Positions 16,275 to 24,784 of a stretch of 64,000 nucleotides of DNA are shown piece after piece; position 1 is the stretch's first letter, and the number at the start of each line of letters is the position of its first letter. The translations under genes were made by a program, and so were the position numbers. The DNA lies in NCBI RefSeq assembly GCF_030817195.1, contig NZ_JAUSYZ010000001.1, forward strand, positions 3,968,001 through 4,032,000, given 5' to 3'. Origin of the DNA: Arthrobacter globiformis. GTDB taxonomy: Bacteria; Actinomycetota; Actinomycetes; Actinomycetales; Micrococcaceae. The notes under the pieces were generated by a model. It ran no database searches and was not told the origin of the DNA. It was given only the letters and a program-made list of their open reading frames with translations.

Positions 16275-16937
16275 ATGCCCCCTGCCGCCCAGAAAGCGAA
16301 ATCCATGAGCGCCGATAAGTCCACGAGCTGGTCCTATGCAGAAGATCTGCCTGCCGAGGATGAGGTCCTGCTGCGCGCCCGGGAACGTTCGTTCGAGCTT
16401 GGCGTGACACCCATCGGCCGTGGCGTTGGCGCCGTGCTGACTGTGCTGGCCGCCGCTTCCAAGGCGCAGACCGCCGTCGAGATCGGCACCGGCGCCGGGG
16501 TCTCGGGCGTCTGCCTGCTCCGCGGCCTCGGCCCGCAGGCCGTACTCACCACCATCGACGTGGACGTGGAGCACCTGAAGGCCGCGCGGGAGGCGTTCCA
16601 GGAGGCCGGCAGTCCGGCCAACCGCACCCGCACCATCTCTGGCCGCGCCGGCGATGTCCTGCCGAGGCTCACCGACGCCGCCTATGACCTCGTCTTCATC
16701 GATGGGGACAAGCCCAACTTTCCCCGCTACGTGGAGCAGGCCGTACGCCTGCTCAAGACCGGCGGCCTGCTGATCGTCAATGACGCCCTGGACAAGGACA
16801 GGGTGTCCAACCCGGCGGCCCGCGACGCAACCACCGTTGTGCTGCGCCAGGTGGGCAGGGCCGTGCGCGACGACGACCGGCTGGCTTCCGCCATGCTCCC
16901 CACCGGTGACGGGCTGCTGGTGGCGGTCAAGAAATAG
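16275..16937 (+). CDS. SAM-dependent O-methyltransferase
   Basis: A 220-residue class I methyltransferase of the catechol/caffeoyl-CoA OMT group. The SAM motif AVEIGTGAGVSGVCLLRGL lies near residues 72-90, TTIDVDVEHLKAAREAF near 98, and the metal-site region YDLVFIDGDKPNFPRYVEQA near 137. ATG 16305 (MSADKST) is an alternative start with AGAAAG before it. It corresponds to the gene divergent from sigE in mycobacteria (Rv1220c). Substrate unknown. It ends at a strong terminator shared with DUF3117. Confidence 0.87.
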   Translation: MPPAAQKAKSMSADKSTSWSYAEDLPAEDEVLLRARERSFELGVTPIGRGVGAVLTVLAAASKAQTAVEIGTGAGVSGVCLLRGLGPQAVLTTIDVDVEHLKAAREAFQEAGSPANRTRTISGRAGDVLPRLTDAAYDLVFIDGDKPNFPRYVEQAVRLLKTGGLLIVNDALDKDRVSNPAARDATTVVLRQVGRAVRDDDRLASAMLPTGDGLLVAVKK

Positions 16938-16986
16938 GCTGGTCCGTAAAAGGCCGGCCAACACAGGCCCGCCAGGGATACGAAAA

Positions 16987-17024
16987 AGGCAGGGCCCGCA
17001 GCCTTCCGGCTGCGGGCCCTGCCT
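16987..17024. terminator. Bidirectional terminator (O-methyltransferase / DUF3117)
   Basis: Perfect 17-bp arms AGGCAGGGCCCGCAGCC and GGCTGCGGGCCCTGCCT around a TTCC loop, followed by TTGTTCTT on the plus strand and preceded by AAAAA (U-tract on minus). It lies between convergent genes. Confidence 0.88.
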
Positions 17025-17030
17025 TTGTTC

Positions 17031-17198
17031 TTATTCGGTGACGCCGACGAGGCAGTCCTTGAGGTTGGCCGCCTCCGTGGCATTAAGTTCAACCACGAGC
17101 CGGCCCCCGCCTTCGAGCGGCACACGCATGATTAGGCTGCGGCCCTCCTTGGTTACTTCCATAGGGCCGTCGCCGGTGCGTGGTTTCATAGCCGCCAT
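17031..17198 (-). CDS. DUF3117 small conserved protein
   Basis: A 55-residue protein (MAAMKPRTGDGPMEV... to ...AANLKDCLVGVTE) nearly invariant in actinobacteria; the function is unknown. GAGGGG lies 6 nt upstream of ATG 17198, which decides the start against the longer frame from 17312. The LMRVPL/VVELN pattern suggests a small beta-rich fold. Its place between the sigE block and the DivIVA/LOG genes matches mycobacterial order (Rv1211). Confidence 0.88.
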   Translation of the reverse strand: MAAMKPRTGDGPMEVTKEGRSLIMRVPLEGGGRLVVELNATEAANLKDCLVGVTE

Positions 17199-17444
17199 GA
17201 GGAATATCCCCTCCAGTAGTCCCAGGACCGAGCAGCCCGGCCGGGCTGAGTCCGCGTGGTCAAAACAAAGCCGCTCTGGCGGTCCTTTCGGCAGCCGCCC
17301 TCGGCTGAACAATCCGAATGCTTTTTGTCCTTGCTTATTACCTATTATCCTGTAATTACCCGTCTGTAGCTAATCGATGGACAATTCGTTCACGTGCGGA
17401 TTCCTGCGCCCCTCGGCAGGCTGATCTGGGGAAACCCCGGCCCG

Positions 17445-18761
17445 TCACGGCGGATAGTCCCCTCCGCCCGGCAGCTGCGCCCACGCCCACAGCCACACGA
17501 CCCAGACGATCTGCAGCAGGATGAACATGGTGATCACGGCGCCACGGTAGGCCCTGGATCGGGAAACGAGCGCGGCAGCCAGGGCAAGCGGAAACAGCGG
17601 CAGCAGCATGCGGAACGTGCTGGTCTGCGGATGCAGGAACACCACGAGGTATCCCATGTAGCAAAGGCACCACAGCCGGAGTTCCGTTCCCAGTCGGCGC
17701 ACTGGCGGCGAGGCCATAAAGAGCCCGAACAGCGCCACGAAGACGAACGGTGCCACGAGCCCCAGCACGGGACCGAACAACAGGACGCCGGTGTCGAACC
17801 AGGGTTTGAAGGGCACAAGGTCGTGCCCGCGCCATACGGTTTCGGTCTTGGTGTAGGCGGCGATGTCGCCGGTGGCGGCCCATGCGATGACGGGCCAGGC
17901 GAGGGCGCCCGCGCCGCTGACGGCGGTCAGCCCGGCGAGGGACCACAGTTCGTTCCGGCTGTGGAGCTGGCTCGCCGTGGCGTCCAGCCTGTGGTTCCGT
18001 GCGGCGAGCCATGCCTCACCGGCGCGGTACAGGAACAGGAACCCGATGGTCGCTGCAAACGGAACACCCGTGGGCCGGGAAAGGCACATGGCCAGGACCA
18101 CGGGAATGGCCCACAGGTAGTGCCGCCGGACCACCAGCAGCAGCGCCGCGGCCAGCAGCAGGAGGTTCAGGGATTCCGCGTACGGCACCTGGAGCACCGG
18201 CGAGACGGGGAAGGTGGAGAAGAACGCGGCGCCCCACAGGGCCGGCCAGTGGCCTGCCCGGGTGCGGAACAGCAGGTAGACCACCAGCGAGGCCGCCAGT
18301 CCGGCGAGCATCGCGATCAGGATGAGGGCGGCAGCGGGGCTGAGGCCGGCGGCAGCGGAGAGCATCCGCCCCAGCGTTGGAAACAGCGGATAGAAGGCCC
18401 AGGTGTTCTCCTGCACGTTGCCGGCTGCATCCACCGGCAGTTCGGTCGGGTACCCGCCGGTCATGACGGACTCGTACCAGCGCGCATCCCAGATGTTGAT
18501 GAAGTTCCAGTAGTCGGGCTTGGCCGGGAACCAGGGGTTGAATCCCTGGTGCAGGGCGGCCGACATGAAGATGCAGGCACTGACCAGCCGCGCGGCCACG
18601 TACACCGCCGCCACCTGGGCCCACCACGGCCAGCGGACCAGGCGGCCGCCGAGCCGTGCCGCCGCGGTCCGGAACGCCGTGTCCAGCCGCGTGCCGTGAT
18701 CCGACGGCGGGGGCTCGGCTGTTGCTGGCGGCACGGGGCCCGGAGGCACTGGCGAGCTCAC
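17445..18761 (-). CDS. Integral-membrane mannosyltransferase (PIG-M/PIG-V-like, GT-C)
   Basis: A 438-residue protein with about 9-10 membrane helices. The GT-C features are the first luminal loop with acidic residues (FINIWDARWYESVMTGGYP near residue 87) and TWAFYPLFPTLGRML near 120, as in PIG-V-type mannosyltransferases using polyprenyl-phosphate mannose. It later shows MCLSRPTGVPFA near 223. It probably adds mannose to a lipid or surface polymer. It overlaps the DivIVA-domain gene by ATGA (18758-18761), so the two are translationally coupled. Confidence 0.78.
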   Translation of the reverse strand: MSSPVPPGPVPPATAEPPPSDHGTRLDTAFRTAAARLGGRLVRWPWWAQVAAVYVAARLVSACIFMSAALHQGFNPWFPAKPDYWNFINIWDARWYESVMTGGYPTELPVDAAGNVQENTWAFYPLFPTLGRMLSAAAGLSPAAALILIAMLAGLAASLVVYLLFRTRAGHWPALWGAAFFSTFPVSPVLQVPYAESLNLLLLAAALLLVVRRHYLWAIPVVLAMCLSRPTGVPFAATIGFLFLYRAGEAWLAARNHRLDATASQLHSRNELWSLAGLTAVSGAGALAWPVIAWAATGDIAAYTKTETVWRGHDLVPFKPWFDTGVLLFGPVLGLVAPFVFVALFGLFMASPPVRRLGTELRLWCLCYMGYLVVFLHPQTSTFRMLLPLFPLALAAALVSRSRAYRGAVITMFILLQIVWVVWLWAWAQLPGGGDYPP

Positions 18762-19144
18762 GTCCGGTCCTCGGCGGCCGGCTGTTCGGCGGCCGTCAAT
18801 TGCCCGGCACCGGCGCGCAGCTGCTCGCGGAGGCGCTCTATTTCGGCGTTCCTGGCGGCCAGCTGGTCCCGCAGGTCGTCCAGTACCTGGTCCACCTGGT
18901 CCATCCGGTACCCCCGAAGTCCCAACGCAAACCGGACATGGTCGATGTCGGCTGGTGTGGCGTCGTCGGGAAGCAGCACCGGAGGCAGCGACGGCACGGG
19001 TTCATCGAACCCGTCGTTGAAGCCGTCTCTGGCGAGAGGCGCACGGGCGCGTTTCCTCCGCAGCATGCCCGCCCCGAGGTCGGTCCCGATGAGGGCGGTG
19101 GCTCCAATCAGGACGATGGCGAGGAAAACGAGGAAGAAACTCAC
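18758..19144 (-). CDS. DivIVA-domain membrane protein
   Basis: A 128-residue protein. One N-terminal helix (FFLVFLAIVLIGATALIG) anchors it. After a linker comes a DivIVA-domain motif, VRFALGLRGYRMDQVDQVLD at about residues 69-88, and a short coiled coil (ARNAEIERLREQL). Small proteins of this type occur near dap genes in actinobacteria (compare Rv1209) and may link wall synthesis to polar growth; this is inference. Its stop overlaps the mannosyltransferase start. Confidence 0.78.
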   Translation of the reverse strand: MSFFLVFLAIVLIGATALIGTDLGAGMLRRKRARAPLARDGFNDGFDEPVPSLPPVLLPDDATPADIDHVRFALGLRGYRMDQVDQVLDDLRDQLAARNAEIERLREQLRAGAGQLTAAEQPAAEDRT

Positions 19145-19223
19145 ACCACCAATCGTGCCAGACGCAGCCCCGGCTGCCGCTTATCCGCGCAGCTGCCGCC
19201 CTGGCCGCCTGCCAGGGCTGGTG

Positions 19224-20009
19224 CTATTCGGGCCGCTGGTCGCCGTTGGTGGAGGGCGCCCGGACGTGGCCGTGGAGGACAAGGTTCACGGCCTCCTCCG
19301 GGGAGTCCACCACCTGGATGAGGTCCAGGTCCTTCGCCGAGACCATTCCCTCAGCCACCAGGGTTCCCTTGATCCATTCGATCATCGGCCCCCAGAAACC
19401 CGCGCCCAGCAGGACGATCGGGAACGAGGTCACCTTCTGCGTCTGCACCAGGACCATGGCCTCGAAGAGCTCGTCAAGGGTACCGAGGCCGCCGGGAAGA
19501 ACGATGAAGCCCTGGGCGTACTTCACGAACATGGTCTTCCGCGCGAAGAAGTAGCGGAAGTTGATGCCGAGGTCCACCCACTGGTTCAGGCCCTGCTCGA
19601 AGGGCAGCTCGATGCCGAGGCCCACCGATACTCCGTTGCCTTCCACGGCTCCCCTGTTGGCGGCTTCCATCGAGCCGGGGCCGCCGCCGGTGATGACGGC
19701 CACGCCTGCTTCGGCGAGCTTGCGGCCCACCTCCACGCCCATGTCGTAGTACGCGCTGCCGGGCTTGGTGCGCGCTGAGCCGAATACGCTGACCGCCTGG
19801 CCCAGGTCGGAGAGCGCACCGAAGCCTTCGACGAACTCGCTCTGGATCCGCATGACGCGCCAGGGATCGGTATGGATGAAGTGGCCCGGGCCCTTGGTAT
19901 CGAGCAGCCGCTGGTCCGACATTTCCACCGCGGCCTGCTTGCGGCGCAGCTCGAGGGGCCCTTTCCGGCGGGGCTGTACTGATTTTGACGGATCTGCGTT
20001 GATGCTCAT
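19224..20009 (-). CDS. LOG-family nucleotide hydrolase (TIGR00730)
   Basis: A 261-residue Rossmann-fold protein of the LOG (lonely guy) / lysine-decarboxylase-like family, which releases free cytokinin-type bases or cleaves nucleoside 5'-monophosphates. The signature GGGPGSMEAANRGA (about residues 107-120) and the catalytic PGGLGTLDELFE (about 171-182) are intact. A basic 35-residue N-terminal extension precedes the core, as in many actinobacterial members. It is divergent from the amino-acid ABC operon. Confidence 0.88.
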   Translation of the reverse strand: MSINADPSKSVQPRRKGPLELRRKQAAVEMSDQRLLDTKGPGHFIHTDPWRVMRIQSEFVEGFGALSDLGQAVSVFGSARTKPGSAYYDMGVEVGRKLAEAGVAVITGGGPGSMEAANRGAVEGNGVSVGLGIELPFEQGLNQWVDLGINFRYFFARKTMFVKYAQGFIVLPGGLGTLDELFEAMVLVQTQKVTSFPIVLLGAGFWGPMIEWIKGTLVAEGMVSAKDLDLIQVVDSPEEAVNLVLHGHVRAPSTNGDQRPE

Positions 20010-20115
20010 CCCCCAAGGCTAACCTGCTGACCAGCAGGTATCTCTTGAATTACGATCAACCGGAAGTTGGAGTGATTGCGGTCATAACCGAGCAATGTTC
20101 GCTAGATTCTTTCTT

Positions 20116-20871
20116 ATGACTACTCAACTGCCAGGCGACGCACTCGTCTCCCTGAATGCCGTTAACAAGCATTACGGTCAGCTCCACGTTCTGAAGGACA
20201 TCAATCTCCAGGTCCGCAAGGGCGAGGTGGTTGTGGTCATCGGCCCCTCAGGCTCGGGCAAGTCCACCCTGTGCCGGGCCATCAACCGGCTTGAAACCAT
20301 CGACGACGGCGATATCGCCATCGATGGCAAGCAGCTGCCCGCGGAAGGCAAGGAGCTCGCCCGGCTCCGGGCCGACGTCGGCATGGTGTTCCAGTCCTTC
20401 AACCTGTTCGCGCACAAGACAATCCTGGAAAACGTGACTCTGGGCCCCATCAAGGTCAAGGGCATGTCCAAGGCGGAGGCGGACAAGGAGGCCATGGCCC
20501 TGCTGGAGCGGGTGGGTGTGGGCCACCAGGCACCCAAGCTGCCGGCGCAGCTCTCCGGCGGCCAGCAACAGCGTGTGGCCATCGCAAGGGCCCTCGCCAT
20601 GAAGCCCAAGGTCATGCTGTTCGACGAGCCCACTTCGGCGCTCGATCCGGAAATGATCAACGAGGTCCTGGACGTCATGATCCAGCTGGCCAAGGAGGGC
20701 ATGACCATGATCGTGGTCACCCACGAGATGGGCTTCGCCCGCAAAGCCGCCGACCGTGTCGTGTTCATGGCGGACGGACAGATCGTGGAGGACGCCACTC
20801 CCGAGGAGTTCTTTACCAATCCCCAGAGCAGCCGCGCCAAGGACTTCCTGTCCAAGCTCCTCACGCACTGA
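20116..20871 (+). CDS. gluA: Glutamate-type amino-acid ABC transporter ATPase (GluA-like)
   Basis: A 251-residue ATPase of the polar amino-acid family. Walker A is GPSGSGKSTL near residue 44, Q-loop VFQSFNLFAHKT near 91, signature LSGGQQQRVAIARALA near 144, Walker B MLFDEPTSALDPE near 167 and switch VTHEMGF near 202. I chose ATG 20116 over ATG 20095 for homology. No Shine-Dalgarno sequence is evident and TAGATT lies 8 nt upstream, so the mRNA may be leaderless. It is first in a gluABCD-order operon, matching the corynebacterial glutamate system, though related systems carry other amino acids. Confidence 0.85.
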   Translation: MTTQLPGDALVSLNAVNKHYGQLHVLKDINLQVRKGEVVVVIGPSGSGKSTLCRAINRLETIDDGDIAIDGKQLPAEGKELARLRADVGMVFQSFNLFAHKTILENVTLGPIKVKGMSKAEADKEAMALLERVGVGHQAPKLPAQLSGGQQQRVAIARALAMKPKVMLFDEPTSALDPEMINEVLDVMIQLAKEGMTMIVVTHEMGFARKAADRVVFMADGQIVEDATPEEFFTNPQSSRAKDFLSKLLTH

Positions 20872-20959
20872 CAACCAATCCAGCAGTCCCCACCAACTTC
20901 AAGACCACCCGATTTCGCACCCAGGCCGTCACCGGCGGCCGCCCAATGAAAGGAATGTC

Positions 20960-21847
20960 ATGAAGGCATTTTTGACCCGAAGGAAATCCCTTCTGGCAGC
21001 AGCATCCGCAGCCCTCGCTCTGACCCTGAGCGCTTGCGGCGGCGGCGGCACCGGGACCGGTTCCAACCCCACTCCGGTCGAGAAGCCGAGTTTTGCTGCA
21101 GGTTCGACCATGGAAAAGCTCGCCTCCGCCGGCAAGGTGACCATCGGAACCAAGTTCGACCAGCCGCTGTTCGGCCAGAAGGGCCTGGACGGCAAGCCTG
21201 TCGGTTTCGACGTCGAAATCGGCAAGCTGCTCGCCGCCAAGCTGGGCATCGCCGCGGACAAGATCGAGTGGGTCGAGACTGTTTCGGCCAACCGCGAGCA
21301 GTTCATCAAGCAGGGCAAGGTGGACCTGATCGTGGCCACCTACACCATCAATGACAAGCGCAAGACCGAGGTCGCCTTCGCCGGCCCATACTACGAAGCC
21401 GGCCAGGCGCTCATGGTGAACAAGGACAATACGTCCATCACCAAGCCCGAGGACGTCAAGGGCAAGAACGTCTGCTCTGTGACGGGATCCACCCCGGCCT
21501 CCACCATCGTGGAAAAGTACGGCGCAGTCCTGGTGCCGGCCGCCACCTACTCGGCCTGCCTCGAACCGCTCCGCAACAAGCAGGTTGAAGCGGTGACCAC
21601 CGACAACGTCATCCTGGCAGGCTTCGTCAACAAGGAGCCGGACGCGTTCAAGCTGGCATCCGACGAAACCTTCACCAAGGAGCCCTACGGCATCGGCGTG
21701 AAGAAGGACGACACCGAGTTCCGCAACTGGATCAACGACCAGCTTGAGGCCTTCGCCAAGGACGGCTCCTACAAGAAGGCCTGGGAGGACACCGCAGGCG
21801 CGGTCATCAAGACGGCACCGGAACTTCCGGCCATCGACCGCTACTAG
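20960..21847 (+). CDS. gluB: Glutamate-type substrate-binding lipoprotein (GluB-like)
   Basis: A 295-residue lipoprotein. The signal is a basic N-terminus, a hydrophobic stretch (LLAAASAALALTL) and the lipobox LSAC, with the lipid-bearing Cys at about 24. The mature part is a SBP_bac_3 fold (GTKFDQPLFG, VGFDVEIGKLLAAKLG, KQGKVDLIVATYTI, VCSVTGSTPASTI). AGGAATGTC sits before ATG 20960. It is followed by an intercistronic hairpin that may raise its transcript level over the permeases. Confidence 0.88.
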   Translation: MKAFLTRRKSLLAAASAALALTLSACGGGGTGTGSNPTPVEKPSFAAGSTMEKLASAGKVTIGTKFDQPLFGQKGLDGKPVGFDVEIGKLLAAKLGIAADKIEWVETVSANREQFIKQGKVDLIVATYTINDKRKTEVAFAGPYYEAGQALMVNKDNTSITKPEDVKGKNVCSVTGSTPASTIVEKYGAVLVPAATYSACLEPLRNKQVEAVTTDNVILAGFVNKEPDAFKLASDETFTKEPYGIGVKKDDTEFRNWINDQLEAFAKDGSYKKAWEDTAGAVIKTAPELPAIDRY

Positions 21848-21858
21848 AACGATCGTGG

Positions 21859-21900
21859 CGGTTACCGGCGGCTGTGCATGCCATAGCCTGCCGGTAACCG
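21859..21900 (+). promoter_or_regulatory. Intercistronic hairpin between gluB and gluC
   Basis: CGGTTACCGGC-GGCT pairs with AGCC-GCCGGTAACCG (one unpaired base on each side). No U-tract follows. Such stems after binding-protein genes often slow 3' decay or partly terminate transcription, giving more binding protein than permease. Confidence 0.6.
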
Positions 21901-21947
21901 TCGCTTCCGTTTTCCGCACATTCCCCTGAACGCAGCTAAAGGATCCT

Positions 21948-22598
21948 ATGGACGTCATCATTGAAAGCCTCCCCCAATACTGGGACGGCTTTCTCAGAAC
22001 CCTGTTCCTGGCCGCCGTTTCCGGCATCATCGCACTGGTTGTGGGCACCCTGCTGGCCGCCGCCCGGGTCTCCCCCGTTGCCGCCCTCCGGGGCTTCAGC
22101 ATGGCCTATGTGGAGGTGGTGCGTAACACCCCGCTGACCATCGCGTTCTTTTTCGCGGCGGTGGTCCTGCCCCGCCTCGGTGTGACCTTCCAGCAGTTCG
22201 AAATCGCGGCGATCATTGCCCTCAGCGCCTACACGTCCGCATTTATCGCTGAGGCGGTCCGCTCCGGCGTCAACAGTGTTCCCGTCGGCCAGGCCGAGGC
22301 AGCCCGCAGCATCGGCATGAAGTTTGGCCAGGTTCTGTCGCTGATCATCCTGCCGCAGGCCCTCCGCACCGTGGTTCCGCCCCTGATCAACATCCTCATC
22401 GCGCTCGTCAAGAACTCCTCCGTGGCCGGTGCCTTCTTCGTGCTGGAGCTGTTCGGCTACGGCAAGCAGCTGGCCAACGATCATGGCGATGCCGTCATGT
22501 GGGTCCTGGTGGGCGTGGCCTTCTTCTATCTCCTGATCACCGTGCCGTTGGGCTACCTTGCCCACCAGGTCGAACGAAAGGTGGCGATCGCCCGATGA
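21948..22598 (+). CDS. gluC: Amino-acid ABC transporter permease (GluC-like)
   Basis: A 216-residue His/Glu/Gln-type permease with about five membrane helices. The family loop is EVVRNTPLTIAFFFA near residue 60, and the coupling (EAA) loop AVRSGVNSVPVGQAEAARSIG lies near 103, followed by ILPQALRTVVPPLIN. It starts after AAAGGATCCT and overlaps gluD by ATGA. Confidence 0.88.
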   Translation: MDVIIESLPQYWDGFLRTLFLAAVSGIIALVVGTLLAAARVSPVAALRGFSMAYVEVVRNTPLTIAFFFAAVVLPRLGVTFQQFEIAAIIALSAYTSAFIAEAVRSGVNSVPVGQAEAARSIGMKFGQVLSLIILPQALRTVVPPLINILIALVKNSSVAGAFFVLELFGYGKQLANDHGDAVMWVLVGVAFFYLLITVPLGYLAHQVERKVAIAR

Positions 22599-23434
22599 CT
22601 TCGGTTCTCTATGACGTTCCGGGGCCCAAGGCCCGCCGTGTCTCGCTGATCGGCTCCGTGATCGGCGTCGTGCTGATCGCCGCCCTGCTGGCCTGGGCCA
22701 TCATGACCCTGGGCCAGCAGGGGATCTTCCAGGCGCAGCGCTGGGCGATCTTCGGCCAGGCTGATGTCTGGACACTCCTCGCCAACGGCATCAGTGCGAC
22801 GCTGAGCGCGGCGGCAATAGCAGCTGTCATTGCCTTTCCGCTGGGACTTCTGCTGTGCCTGATGCGCATCTCCGATGTGGCCTGGATCCGGGTCCCGACC
22901 AGGATCGTGCTCGAGTTCCTGCGCGGCATGCCCGTGGTCCTGATGATGCTGTTCGTGCTGCTGGTCTTTGCCACCAGCTCGTTCATCGCCGTGGTGGCCG
23001 GCTTGGTCCTCTACAACGCCGCGATCTTCGCGGAGATCATCCGGGCAGGCATCCAGTCCCTCCCCCGCGGGCAGCGCGAAGCAGGTTTGGCGATCGGCCT
23101 GACCAGCTTCCAGTCCCGGCTGACCATCGAACTGCCGCAGGCGGTCCGCCGCATGCTGCCCTCCCTCGTGGCGCAGCTGGTGGTCCTGCTGAAGGACACG
23201 TCGCTGGGCTACATCGTGGCTTACGGCGAGCTGCTGCGTGCGGTACAGGTGATGGCCGACTTCCTGGGCCCGCAGTTCCTGTTCCCGGTCTTCTTCGTGG
23301 CAGCGGCCATCTACATCGCCATCAACCTGGCAGTGTCCCGGCTGGCCATCTGGATTGAGCGGCGCGGGTCCAAGAAGGCCGCCGGCGGAGTGGCGAAGGC
23401 CCCCACCGCCGGAGTCTCCACCGTGGTGAAATAA
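22595..23434 (+). CDS. gluD: Amino-acid ABC transporter permease (GluD-like)
   Basis: A 279-residue partner permease. It has a longer N-terminal part with a first helix (SLIGSVIGVVLIAALLAWAI), then EFLRGMPVVLMMLFVL and the coupling loop IRAGIQSLPRGQREAGLAIGL near residue 152, with ELPQAVRRMLPSL. I chose ATG 22595 because it overlaps the gluC stop as ATGA; the frame is open back to 22499. The operon ends at a strong terminator 20 bp later. Confidence 0.87.
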   Translation: MTSVLYDVPGPKARRVSLIGSVIGVVLIAALLAWAIMTLGQQGIFQAQRWAIFGQADVWTLLANGISATLSAAAIAAVIAFPLGLLLCLMRISDVAWIRVPTRIVLEFLRGMPVVLMMLFVLLVFATSSFIAVVAGLVLYNAAIFAEIIRAGIQSLPRGQREAGLAIGLTSFQSRLTIELPQAVRRMLPSLVAQLVVLLKDTSLGYIVAYGELLRAVQVMADFLGPQFLFPVFFVAAAIYIAINLAVSRLAIWIERRGSKKAAGGVAKAPTAGVSTVVK

Positions 23435-23453
23435 ACAGCTGGCATTTACAAGC

Positions 23454-23489
23454 GAAGGGGTCCGCAGCCATCCGGCTGCGGACCCCTTC
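23454..23489. terminator. Terminator between gluD and dapE
   Basis: Perfect 16-bp arms GAAGGGGTCCGCAGCC / GGCTGCGGACCCCTTC with an ATCC loop, followed by GTGTTT. It lies between convergent genes. Confidence 0.85.
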
Positions 23490-23521
23490 GTGTTTATCTG
23501 CCAGTACCCAGGACAGCAGGC

Positions 23522-24646
23522 TCAGGACAGCCACGTCTGCAGTGCCCGCAGGCAGGTGCGGATGGCTTCGGCCTCCACGTGCTCGTTGTCCTTGTGCGCC
23601 AGGAGCGCGTCGCCGGGCCCGAAGTTCACCGCCGGGATGCCCAGTTCGCTGAAGCGGGCGACGTCGGTCCAGCCGTATTTGGGTTTGGGCTCGCCGCCCA
23701 CGGCGGCAACGAAGGACGCGGCGGCAGGGTGGTTCAGTCCTGGCCGCGCGCCGGCGGCGCTGTCCGTGCGGACCACGTCGAACCCGTCCAGCAGCGCGCG
23801 CACGTGCTCTTCGGCCTGATCGGGGGTCTTGTCCGGGGCGAATCGGTAGTTGATCTCCACGACGCAGCGATCCGGGATGACGTTGCCCGCGGTGCCGCCG
23901 TGGATCTTCACCGCATTCAGGCTCTCGCGGTAGTCCAGGCCGTCCACGGTCACGGTCTGCGGGCTGTACGCCGCGAGCCGTTCCAGGATGGGCGCGGCGG
24001 CGTGGATCGCGTTGCGGCCCATCCAGGCCCGGGCCGAGTGTGCAGCCTCGCCGGCGGTGGTGGCGTGGAACCGCATGGTGCCGTTGCAGCCGCCCTCCAC
24101 GGTGCCGTCGGTCGGTTCGAGGAGGATGGCGAAGTCGCCGCCGAGGAGCCCGCCGTGGTTCCGCACCAGCCGGCCCAGCCCGCTTTTGACGGCTTCCACC
24201 TCCTCATGGTCGTAAAACACAAAGGTGACGTCCTTGTTCGGTTCCGCCCCGCCGTCGAACATGGAAGCCGCCAGTGCAAGCTGGACGGCAACGCCGCCCT
24301 TCATGTCCGTGGCCCCGCGGCCGTACAGGACTCCGACGCCGGGAACGCCGGACGGCCAGGTGGACGGCACCGTTCCCAGCGAGCCTTCCGTGACCGGCAG
24401 CGGCACCGTGTCCAGGTGGCCTGCCAGAATGACCCGCTCGCTCCGGCCGAGATTGGTCCGGGCGATGATGGAGTCGCCGTCACGTACCAGTTCGAGGCCG
24501 GGCAGCTGGCGGAGTGCGGACTCGACGGCATCGGCCAGCTCGCGCTCATTCCCGGAGACGCTGTTGATGTCGATCAGCGCGGAAGTCAGCAGTGCCACAT
24601 CCTGGCGCAGGTCAAGGGTTACGGGGGCTGTTTCGGCAATCACCAT
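23522..24646 (-). CDS. dapE: Succinyl-diaminopimelate desuccinylase
   Basis: A 374-residue M20 zinc hydrolase. It removes succinate from N-succinyl-LL-diaminopimelate in lysine and peptidoglycan precursor synthesis. The zinc-site motifs are AGHLDTVPLP near residue 75, GRGATDMKGGVAVQLALA near 108 and FYDHEEVEAVKSG near 140. The last ligand region is NFGPGDALLAHKDNEHVEAE near the C-terminus. I chose ATG 24646, since the frame runs open far upstream antisense to dapD. It is divergent from dapD, with palindromic repeat copy B in between. Confidence 0.93.
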   Translation of the reverse strand: MVIAETAPVTLDLRQDVALLTSALIDINSVSGNERELADAVESALRQLPGLELVRDGDSIIARTNLGRSERVILAGHLDTVPLPVTEGSLGTVPSTWPSGVPGVGVLYGRGATDMKGGVAVQLALAASMFDGGAEPNKDVTFVFYDHEEVEAVKSGLGRLVRNHGGLLGGDFAILLEPTDGTVEGGCNGTMRFHATTAGEAAHSARAWMGRNAIHAAAPILERLAAYSPQTVTVDGLDYRESLNAVKIHGGTAGNVIPDRCVVEINYRFAPDKTPDQAEEHVRALLDGFDVVRTDSAAGARPGLNHPAAASFVAAVGGEPKPKYGWTDVARFSELGIPAVNFGPGDALLAHKDNEHVEAEAIRTCLRALQTWLS

Positions 24647-24688
24647 CCCACTGTATCCCGCGCCTGCCCGTCCCAACTGGGTGGCAGC

Positions 24689-24720
24689 TGAGGGCGTTCC
24701 CAGCGCCGGGAACGCCCTCA
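24689..24720. repeat. Palindromic intergenic repeat, copy B
   Basis: A 32-bp inverted repeat (TGAGGGCGTTCCC...GGGAACGCCCTCA) with one mismatched pair near the centre; a weaker outer arm pair GTGGCA/TGCGAC extends it. The core and the flank CTGGGT-GCA match copy A at 6933-6980 when copy A is read on the minus strand. It sits in the divergent dapE/dapD promoter region, so it is not a simple terminator. Confidence 0.78.
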
Positions 24721-24784
24721 AATGCGACTCAGATACGCGCGGACCGGTTTCAGTGCGCGCACCTCGTCTCGATAGACTTGGCGC

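Noticed and set aside
20045..20116. Standard -35/-10 promoter before gluA
   Set aside because: TTGAAT, TTGCGG and TAGATT occur but not at proper spacing. Only a tentative leaderless note is kept.
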